Assembly (NCBI GenBank): GCA_022704585.1
Contig: JAKJGD010000110.1
Location: forward strand, 1-6,966
Source of the DNA: Spirochaetota bacterium
Lineage (GTDB): Bacteria; Spirochaetota; UBA4802; UBA5550
Reading direction: 5' to 3'
DNA: 6,966 nucleotides
Numbering within the stretch: the stretch's first letter is position 1; each line of letters starts with the position of its first letter. Shown piece after piece: positions 1 to 4,354 of the stretch. The notes below the pieces were generated by a model, which was given only the letters and a program-made list of their open reading frames with translations, did not search any database and was not told the DNA's origin. Position numbers and translations under genes: made by a program.

Positions 1-1
1 C

Positions 2-448
2 TGGCGTTTTGTCTTCGTGAGGTCGAAGGAGGCCCTGGCCGGGGTCCATGCGGGCCTGAACAAGGGAAACGAATGGGTCCGAAAGGCATCCCTCGTCATT
101 GCCGCCTTCGCCCGAAAGGATTATGACTGCCTCATCAAGGAGCGGGAATACTATCTCTTCGACCTGGGCCTGGCCGTGGGTTCGCTGATCCTGCGGGCCA
201 CAGAGCTGGGCCTGGTGGCCCACCCCATCGCCGGTTTCGACCCGGACAAGATCAAGGAGGCCCTGGGCATTCCCGGGGAGTTCATGCTCATCACCCTCAT
301 CAACGTCGGGAAAAAGATCGACGACCTGGAGGGCCTCTCTGAATGGCAGGTGAAGGCGGAGCCCACGAGGCCCGAACGCCTTGCGCGGGAAAACATTTAC
401 AGCATCGATTATTATAATGAAAAACTGAACATCAAGCCGGGGAAGTGA
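2..448 (+). CDS. Nitroreductase-family flavoprotein, 3' part (start lies before the window)
   Basis: The reading frame is open from the left edge, so the protein is truncated at its N-terminus; 148 residues are visible. They begin with WRFVFV, which fits the nitroreductase N-terminal motif (N-x-Q-P-W-R-F), so roughly 30-40 residues are probably missing. The GTG at 17 lies inside this motif and is not the true start. Further family marks are the central DLGLAVGSLILRATELGL segment (from about 161; the D-x-G-x-A-x-x-x-x-x-L-x-A-x-x-x-G-L pattern of the FMN-binding/dimer core), then HPIAGFD, and a C-terminal strand LITLINVGKK. Family members are cytoplasmic homodimers that bind FMN and use NAD(P)H to reduce nitro compounds, quinones or enones. 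The physiological substrate cannot be read from sequence. The gene ends in TGA with no convincing rho-independent terminator after it. Family assignment is firm; specific function is not. Confidence 0.88.
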   Translation, partial: WRFVFVRSKEALAGVHAGLNKGNEWVRKASLVIAAFARKDYDCLIKEREYYLFDLGLAVGSLILRATELGLVAHPIAGFDPDKIKEALGIPGEFMLITLINVGKKIDDLEGLSEWQVKAEPTRPERLARENIYSIDYYNEKLNIKPGK

Positions 449-481
449 CAGGTTCATATTAATTATAATAATCAATAATTA

Positions 482-510
482 TTGACACCATGCCTGCCCC
501 CGTGTTTAGT
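482..510 (+). promoter_or_regulatory. Sigma70-like promoter for the hydrolase
   Basis: A perfect TTGACA -35 box (482-487) is followed after exactly 17 bases by TTTAGT (505-510), a 4-of-6 match to the -10 consensus. Transcription would start near 517, giving a leader of about 113 bases. A perfect TATAAT (522-527) lies just downstream but has no acceptable -35 at 16-18 bases, so it is either a second weak -10 or part of the palindrome around it. Assigned by motif and spacing only. Confidence 0.5.
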
Positions 511-517
511 AGACACT

Positions 518-532
518 CTCATATAATATGAG
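518..532. repeat. Perfect 15-base palindrome, operator candidate
   Basis: CTCATAT-A-ATATGAG has 7-base arms around a single central base. It covers the expected transcription start and the alternative TATAAT. A repressor bound here would block initiation. No regulator gene lies next to it in the window, so this is inference from symmetry and position. Confidence 0.4.
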
Positions 533-615
533 TCTGCAGACTTCAACCCGGACCCGCAAGGGTGTTTCGTACCGGAATTCCGGCGGCCCCGGTTCCCGAC
601 CAATCATGATTATTC

Positions 616-622
616 AAGGAGG
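616..622 (+). promoter_or_regulatory. Ribosome binding site deciding the hydrolase start
   Basis: AAGGAGG lies 7 bases before the ATG at 630. The longer in-frame ATG at 528 has no such site and sits inside a palindrome and putative promoter/start region. Start 630 is therefore chosen. Confidence 0.85.
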
Positions 623-629
623 GCCTCTC

Positions 630-1559
630 ATGAAGGCTGACACGTTTACCTACAAGGCGTCCGATGGAACGAAGATATTCGCGTACCGGTGGCTGCCCGC
701 CGCGAAATCGAAGATAAAGGCCGCGGTACAGATTGCCCACGGCATGGCCGAGCACGCGGCGCGATACGAGCGCTTCGCGAAAAAACTGACCGCTGCCGGT
801 TACGCAGTCTACGCGAACGATCACCGCGGTCACGGCAAGACCGCCGGCTCGCTGGAAAACGTCGGCTATCTGGCGGACGAGCGCGGGTGGGAGAAGGTCG
901 TTGACGACATGTACGTGCTCACCGGCATTATCAAAAAGGAAAACAAAAAGGTCCCGGTATTTCTGTTCGGCCACAGCATGGGATCCTTCCTTTCCCGGCA
1001 GTATGCGATGCTCCACGGCGGAGAGCTGAAGGGGCTCATCCTCTCCGGCACCGGCGGCGACCCGGGCCTCCTCGGGAAGATCGGTCTCCTCGTGGCGAAG
1101 CGCGAGGCCGCGAAAAAGGGGAGGAGGGCGAAAAGCCCCCTGCTCGACAAGCTTTCGTTCGGCGCGTTCAACAAGGCCTTCAGGCCCAACCGGACGAATT
1201 TCGACTGGCTCTCGCGGGACAACGCCGAGGTGGACAAGTACGTGGCCGATCCTTTTTGCGGCGAGGTGTTCACTGCCGGATTCTTCTGCGATATGCTCGG
1301 CGGGTTGGCTTTTATCAACAACAAAAACAATATCCGGAATATCCCCCGGGATCTGCCTGTGTACCTTTTCTCCGGCTCGCTTGACCCGGTGGGCGCACAA
1401 ACGAAGGGCGTTCTCCAGGTTTACAACTCCTGTGTCAATGCGGGCATTAAGGATGTGACGTACAAGTTTTACAGGGACGGGCGCCACGAAATGCTCAACG
1501 AGACAAACCGCGATGAGGTGTTTGCGGACGTTATTGCCTGGCTTGACAGGCACATGTAG
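630..1559 (+). CDS. Alpha/beta hydrolase, monoacylglycerol lipase / lysophospholipase-like
   Basis: This is a 309-residue serine hydrolase of the Hydrolase_4 (serine aminopeptidase S33, PF12146) type. The oxyanion-side motif HGMAEH is at residues 37-42, followed by RYERFA. NDHRGHGKT follows at about 63-71. The nucleophile elbow GHSMGS places the catalytic Ser at 116. The acid is Asp252 in SGSLDPVG and the base His286 in DGRHEMLNE. All three triad residues are present in the expected order, and length is normal for the family. The HG-x-x-EH-x-x-RY motif and the DPFCG segment in the cap region are typical of monoacylglycerol lipase and PldB-like lysophospholipases, so a lipid or small carboxyl ester is the likely substrate. 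No signal peptide is visible, so it should be cytoplasmic. It has its own promoter and leader and converges on the dehydratase unit. Family confident, substrate inferred. Confidence 0.9.
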   Translation: MKADTFTYKASDGTKIFAYRWLPAAKSKIKAAVQIAHGMAEHAARYERFAKKLTAAGYAVYANDHRGHGKTAGSLENVGYLADERGWEKVVDDMYVLTGIIKKENKKVPVFLFGHSMGSFLSRQYAMLHGGELKGLILSGTGGDPGLLGKIGLLVAKREAAKKGRRAKSPLLDKLSFGAFNKAFRPNRTNFDWLSRDNAEVDKYVADPFCGEVFTAGFFCDMLGGLAFINNKNNIRNIPRDLPVYLFSGSLDPVGAQTKGVLQVYNSCVNAGIKDVTYKFYRDGRHEMLNETNRDEVFADVIAWLDRHM

Positions 1560-1570
1560 AAGCGGGAAAT

Positions 1571-1599
1571 GCGGGGGTCGGGTTAGCACCCGGCCCCGC
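1571..1599. terminator. Strong hairpin between convergent genes, probable bidirectional terminator
   Basis: Bases 1574-1583 pair with 1588-1597 (10 pairs, one of them G-T) around the loop TAGC. Two more pairs can form past a one-base bulge. It lies in the 54-base gap between two convergent stop codons, exactly where a shared terminator is expected. There is no run of T on either strand, so it may only pause polymerase or protect 3' ends rather than act as a classical intrinsic terminator. Confidence 0.6.
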
Positions 1600-1613
1600 C
1601 TGAGGTGCCGGGG

Positions 1614-2897
1614 CTATCCCTTCTTGTTCTTCTCCATCAGCTCGATAAAGCTTTCCACCCTCGTTTTCATCTGCGCCTCTGAATATGCGCGCGGATCGTT
1701 CATGTCGCACTGGATGATCAGGACCGGAACGTTCAGATCGCTCTGGATCGCATTTTTGAGGTCGATCATGCCGGTGCTGGAGGGCCGGCATGAAAGGTTT
1801 TCGTGCAGGATGACGCCGTCGATGCTATAGTCCTTGACCGCCTGTTCGAAATACTGTATCCGCTTATCAAGATTGTACGAGTAGGGCAGGTCCATCATGA
1901 TGCGCGCGACCTCCCGCAGCGACTCCGAGTAGTCCTTGCCTACCGGCTTGGGCGGTGCGAACGAGAAGGTGTAGGGTTCATAGGTGATGACCGCGCTGTA
2001 CTTCGCGAGGTCGTACATAAAGCGCATCCGGTACCAGAAGGGGATGCCCTCGAACAGGAGGCGGTAGCGCTCCTTCGCGCCGCCGGAGAGAGTGCCCTCG
2101 CCTTTTTCGACCCGCGTTTTGATGTCGCCCAGTATTTTCTCGAAAAACTTTATGCCTACCTTCCTTCCGGGCAGCATCACCAGGGGGAAGAACGACGCCG
2201 AGGTCTCGGCCGAGCTGTAGGGGCTGGGCACGCACTTGCGGTACTCGTAGATCTCGCGCCAGAGTATGCTCATCCGCTCTGACTCGTCGCTGGCCCGCAT
2301 CATATTCTCGACGTTCAGCTCCTTGCCCGTATGCTTCTTCACGAATTCGAAGAAGGCGTAGAACTGGTCGACCATGTAGTTGATGTATCCCTCGATCGTA
2401 CGCTCGTCCGTGCCGCTTACGATCTTGGGGCAGTCGAACATGAATATCGGCACATTGAGCTTCTCGGCCTGGATCTGGAACCACTTCCAGTGGGTGTCGC
2501 AGATGGTGTTGGTGCAGGTGATGATGTCGGGCTTCGGTATGCCGCCCAGGGACAGCTTGACGTCCAGGTCCACGGCGCCGAAATTGGTCTTGCAGTAGGA
2601 GCAGAGGTCGCGCGAGTAGCCCATGCTCTCGGCGTGCTCGATAAGGCGCTGGGACTGCTTCTGGGCCGCGGCCACGGTCGCCATGTTTTCCGGGTGGAGC
2701 GGGAAGATGTCATAGCCCCACAGGAGCTCGATCGGGAAGCCGGCGCAGCTCCATGCGGTTTTCTTCCAGGGGAGTATGCTGTACAGCTTTCCCACGAGGA
2801 AGTAATAGATCATGGACCACTTGAGTTCCCTGGCGTGCGGCAGGGTGTCGATCCTGATCTGCGGGGTCTCGGTTAGCGATGAGTTTTTCCGGTTCAT
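1614..2897 (-). CDS. 2-hydroxyacyl-CoA dehydratase / benzoyl-CoA reductase-type subunit (HgdB superfamily), large subunit
   Basis: A 427-residue protein of the HgdB/FldB/BcrB superfamily. These cytoplasmic [4Fe-4S] subunits eliminate water from (R)-2-hydroxyacyl-CoA or reduce aromatic acyl-CoA by ketyl/radical chemistry, after electron injection by an ATP-driven activator. N-terminal landmarks are CAGFPIELLWGYDIFPLHPEN (from residue 51). Cysteines sit where the family has its three cluster ligands: LCSYC (Cys99, Cys102), CTNTICDTHWKW (Cys128, Cys133) and the C-terminal NLSCRPSS (Cys370), followed by a conserved-looking acidic/helical tail. Length suits the larger subunit of such pairs. The ATG at 2897 has AGGTGA five bases upstream. 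An alternative GTG at 2906 would add three residues and abut the preceding stop (TAGGTG). The gene is almost contiguous with the upstream subunit, so the two are co-transcribed and probably translationally coupled. Which substrate it serves cannot be decided; no activator ATPase gene is visible here. Confidence 0.88.
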   Translation of the reverse strand: MNRKNSSLTETPQIRIDTLPHARELKWSMIYYFLVGKLYSILPWKKTAWSCAGFPIELLWGYDIFPLHPENMATVAAAQKQSQRLIEHAESMGYSRDLCSYCKTNFGAVDLDVKLSLGGIPKPDIITCTNTICDTHWKWFQIQAEKLNVPIFMFDCPKIVSGTDERTIEGYINYMVDQFYAFFEFVKKHTGKELNVENMMRASDESERMSILWREIYEYRKCVPSPYSSAETSASFFPLVMLPGRKVGIKFFEKILGDIKTRVEKGEGTLSGGAKERYRLLFEGIPFWYRMRFMYDLAKYSAVITYEPYTFSFAPPKPVGKDYSESLREVARIMMDLPYSYNLDKRIQYFEQAVKDYSIDGVILHENLSCRPSSTGMIDLKNAIQSDLNVPVLIIQCDMNDPRAYSEAQMKTRVESFIELMEKNKKG

Positions 2898-2902
2898 GTC
2901 TG

Positions 2903-2908
2903 TCACCT
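2903..2908 (-). promoter_or_regulatory. Ribosome binding site favouring ATG 2897
   Basis: AGGTGA on the minus strand lies five bases before the ATG at 2897 and overlaps both the stop of the upstream gene and the competing GTG at 2906. This favours 2897 as the start and implies that ribosomes finishing the upstream gene reach this site directly. Confidence 0.55.
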
Positions 2909-3479
2909 ATACCATCTCTGAAAATGCTGCGAGCCTGTTAATGAGCTGGTTGTCCGGGCCCGGCGTGAATTCGCGCTCCAGGTGGAGGACGCGGTATCCC
3001 TTATCTTTCAATGCCCCGTTCACCAGGACCGAGTCGTACGCGAACGGCTCGCAGAACTTGATGTTCTGCGAAATGACGGTGTCCAGGCCGGAGTCGGCCA
3101 TGGCCTTCATCAGGTAGTCGATCCTCCCGCGCATGCCGAGCTTGGTGGCGGGCCTCGGTATGGTGAGATAGTAGGAGGCCAGTGCGTCGATCGGGTCACC
3201 CTCTTCCTTGATGAGCGTGGCGTAATACCGCTCGCCCACGGAAAGGTCGTCGCGGACGATGCGGAACCCGGACTCGTCGATCTGGTCCATGAGCTCCGGG
3301 TAGGTCACGTCGGAGCCGGTGAGCAGGGCCTTCTTCATGTTTTTCGGGAAGGGCCCTTTCTTCTCGACGTTTGCTATCAGCGCGTCGATCTCCGCCGCCG
3401 CTTCCTGCTTCGGCAGCGTCATGCTTTTAATGAGTATTTCGAGGTACTCGCGGTTCGTAACGTCCTTCTCGCTCCTCAA
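2907..3479 (-). CDS. Split HgdB-superfamily subunit, C-terminal part (frame-displaced continuation of the gene starting at 3931)
   Basis: This is the C-terminal half of a 2-hydroxyacyl-CoA dehydratase-type subunit whose N-terminal half lies upstream in another frame. Recognisable features are TNREYLEILIKS, a central strand LLTGSDVTYPELMDQIDESG, DDLSVGERYY, a family-typical RIDYLMKAMADSGLDTVI segment, and KFCEPFAYD. The Cys of KFCEP (codon at 3053-3051) is the expected third cluster ligand. The frame stays open upstream to about 3740, but that stretch reads as a shadow. The coding match begins near 3480. The listed start is a TTG overlapping the TGA of the first half (TTGA), which would allow coupled reinitiation, but no good ribosome binding site precedes it; ATG 3422 is another option. 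If the frames are joined, the protein is about 341 residues with all three cysteines. Either a real frameshift, a sequence error, or a split gene. Confidence 0.7.
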   Translation of the reverse strand: MRSEKDVTNREYLEILIKSMTLPKQEAAAEIDALIANVEKKGPFPKNMKKALLTGSDVTYPELMDQIDESGFRIVRDDLSVGERYYATLIKEEGDPIDALASYYLTIPRPATKLGMRGRIDYLMKAMADSGLDTVISQNIKFCEPFAYDSVLVNGALKDKGYRVLHLEREFTPGPDNQLINRLAAFSEMV

Positions 3480-3931
3480 TGCTTCTGGAGCCGCTTCTTG
3501 ACTTCGTTCGATTCCCGTATCGCCGCCGAAAGCAAATCGTCGGTCACGTTGACCTTGAACCTGTGGCAGAATGCGTCGACGAGCCGCCACAGCTCCGTTT
3601 TCATGAAGCGGAGCGCAAGGGCGTCGTCCTTGAGCGGCCCGTTGAACCAGTAGAGAAACGGCGTTTTCACGTGGCGCTTCCAGACATCGTAATGCCTGTT
3701 GGTTGCGTTGCACCCCTGGGCCACGATGATGCCCTCCCACTCACCCGAGCGGGCAAGCGCCTGGGTCATGAAGCTCCGGGCGGCGGGACAGAAGAATGGC
3801 TGGAGATACTGGTCCGCGGGCGCGTTCGAGGCGTGGACGTCCCCGAAAATCTTGTAGGGTATGAACCCTGCGGCCGCGATGACCTCCTCCGGCATGTCAT
3901 GGGATGAGTCGAAATATGCTAGTGTCTTCAT
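3476..3931 (-). CDS. Split HgdB-superfamily subunit, N-terminal part (stops early at a frame break)
   Basis: A 151-residue product matching the N-terminal half of the smaller subunit of 2-hydroxyacyl-CoA dehydratases/benzoyl-CoA reductases. Landmarks are MPEEVIAAAGFIPYKIFGD (residues 13-31), FFCPAARS with Cys48, and QGCNATNRHYDVWK with Cys74, the first two expected [4Fe-4S] ligands. WFNGPL follows, and then a helix ends in KKRLQKH and TGA. Family members continue for roughly 190 more residues, and that missing part is encoded immediately downstream in the -1 frame. Joining at the AAG-CAT codons gives KRLQK-ALRSEKD and a continuous protein. The frame is closed by a TAA not far upstream of ATG 3931 and no alternative start codon lies between. 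The ribosome binding site is poor (AGGA about 15 bases away). First gene of the two-gene unit driven from the promoter near 4125-4152. A known activator partner is not present. Confidence 0.75.
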   Translation of the reverse strand: MKTLAYFDSSHDMPEEVIAAAGFIPYKIFGDVHASNAPADQYLQPFFCPAARSFMTQALARSGEWEGIIVAQGCNATNRHYDVWKRHVKTPFLYWFNGPLKDDALALRFMKTELWRLVDAFCHRFKVNVTDDLLSAAIRESNEVKKRLQKH

Positions 3932-4029
3932 AGTTGTACCGGGACTGATCCTGTTCCTTTCGATTTAATCTGAAAAAAGCTCCATCTACTGGTAATCTAT
4001 ACATGGAAGTATCGCTGTTTTCCAATGCT

Positions 4030-4048
4030 TTGTGAATTCAGTTCACAA
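4030..4048. repeat. 19-base dyad, operator candidate
   Basis: TTGTGAATTCAGTTCACAA has perfect 7-base arms around a 5-base centre that is itself partly symmetric. It resembles the TGTGA/TCACA half-sites of Crp/Fnr-type regulators, but the gap between TGTGA and TCACA is 7 rather than 6 bases, so a TetR- or GntR-like dimer is equally possible. It lies about 70-90 bases downstream of the predicted dehydratase transcription start and about 100 bases before its start codon. It could also fold as a short RNA hairpin. Confidence 0.5.
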
Positions 4049-4124
4049 GGCCTGCTCTGTAAAACTGCACTGAAGGAGTTTTCCGGAACTCATCCAGTAT
4101 GTTCCCTCCAGCCTGCTAAATGCT

Positions 4125-4152
4125 ATTATAAAGCAGGGTAATGTCAAGTCAA
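4125..4152 (-). promoter_or_regulatory. Sigma70-like promoter for the dehydratase unit
   Basis: On the minus strand TTGACT (4152-4147, 5 of 6 to consensus) is followed after 16 bases by a perfect TATAAT (4130-4125). An overlapping TTGACA (4147-4142) is too close to that -10 to be the partner. The -10 lies inside an inverted repeat, CCTGCT (4112-4117) / AGCAGG (4132-4137), which could be an operator. Predicted start is near 4118, giving a long leader before ATG 3931. Confidence 0.55.
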
Positions 4153-4291
4153 TGCGAATTTAAATTACTATTGAATGATTTTGCCCGGTTTCGGTATACG
4201 GGGCTGCCTGGATTATTTATAATTCCTGTTGTTAATGACTTGATTAATTGCGTCGTGTATGAATACGTATCGCCCTGTTCGAACCTGTTTC

Positions 4292-4308
4292 CGGGTCGGC
4301 CGGACCCG
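4292..4308. repeat. GC-rich hairpin ahead of the receptor gene
   Basis: CGGGTC (4292-4297) and GACCCG (4303-4308) form a 6-base stem with a 5-base loop, ending about 33 bases before the Shine-Dalgarno sequence of the receptor. It is followed by an A/T-rich stretch but no T run, so terminator function is doubtful. It may be an mRNA leader structure or a protein-binding dyad. Confidence 0.35.
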
Positions 4309-4341
4309 TTAAATTAACGACAGTTTTCTTGACAAACCGAT

Positions 4342-4347
4342 GGAGGA
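4342..4347 (+). promoter_or_regulatory. Ribosome binding site deciding the receptor start
   Basis: GGAGGA lies 7 bases before the ATG at 4355. The in-frame ATG at 4340 overlaps this site and has no Shine-Dalgarno of its own, so the five extra residues it would add are rejected. Starting at 4355 also gives a cleaner signal peptide. Confidence 0.8.
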
Positions 4348-4354
4348 CGTTCAG

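Larger units (their letters stand above)
449..629. other. Intergenic control region upstream of the hydrolase
   Basis: This 181-base spacer is AT-rich up to about 532 and GC-rich after that. The AT part holds a 14-base perfect palindrome (472-485), a consensus -35 box (482-487) overlapping it, and a second palindrome, CTCATATAATATGAG (518-532). The GC part (541-600) holds the perfect 12-base palindrome CCGGAATTCCGG (572-583) and can also pair ACCGG (571-575) with CCGGT (589-593). It would lie in the untranslated leader of the hydrolase mRNA. No riboswitch class was recognised. Confidence 0.6.
3932..4354. other. Divergent intergenic control region
   Basis: This is a 423-base AT-rich spacer between the divergent dehydratase unit and the chemoreceptor. 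No gene was recognised in it. It holds a good minus-strand promoter (4125-4152) and several inverted repeats: TTGTGAA/TTCACAA (4030-4048), GGAAC/GTTCC (4085-4105), CCTGCT/AGCAGG flanking the minus -10 (4112-4137), GTTCGAAC (4277-4284) and CGGGTC/GACCCG (4292-4308). For the receptor, only weak plus-strand promoter candidates are visible: TTGAAT (4171) with TATACG (4195, 18-base spacer), and a perfect TATAAT (4218-4223) without a good -35. The dehydratase mRNA would have a leader of about 187 bases; no known riboswitch fold was recognised in it. Confidence 0.6.

Noticed and set aside
528..629. 34-residue N-terminal extension of the hydrolase from ATG 528
   Set aside because: There is no Shine-Dalgarno before 528, that ATG lies in the promoter/start palindrome, and a strong AAGGAGG precedes ATG 630, where family similarity begins.
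543..1589. Long minus-strand open frame (348 codons) across the hydrolase gene
   Set aside because: It is antisense to a gene with an intact Ser/Asp/His triad and ribosome binding site. Its translation is rich in R, V and H with no recognisable domain, typical of a shadow in GC-rich coding sequence.
1803..2876. Plus-strand open frames across the large dehydratase subunit
   Set aside because: They are antisense shadows of a gene with clear HgdB-superfamily motifs. They carry no ribosome binding sites or domains.
3476..3484. Programmed ribosomal frameshifting at the dehydratase split
   Set aside because: The geometry is -1, but there is no slippery heptamer and I see no obvious downstream stimulatory stem. 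An RF2-like +1 shift would enter the wrong frame. Kept only as a remote option in the split-gene finding.
3483..3740. Upstream extension of the C-terminal dehydratase half in its own frame
   Set aside because: The stretch translates to arginine- and alanine-rich sequence without family motifs, while the same DNA in the other frame carries the conserved N-terminal half.
4031..4047. Canonical Crp binding site
   Set aside because: Half-sites match TGTGA/TCACA but the spacer is 7 bases instead of 6, so I list it only as a general operator candidate.
4329..4334. TTGACA as a -35 box for the receptor gene
   Set aside because: A -10 at normal spacing would fall on the start codon at 4355, so it cannot drive this gene with a usable leader.
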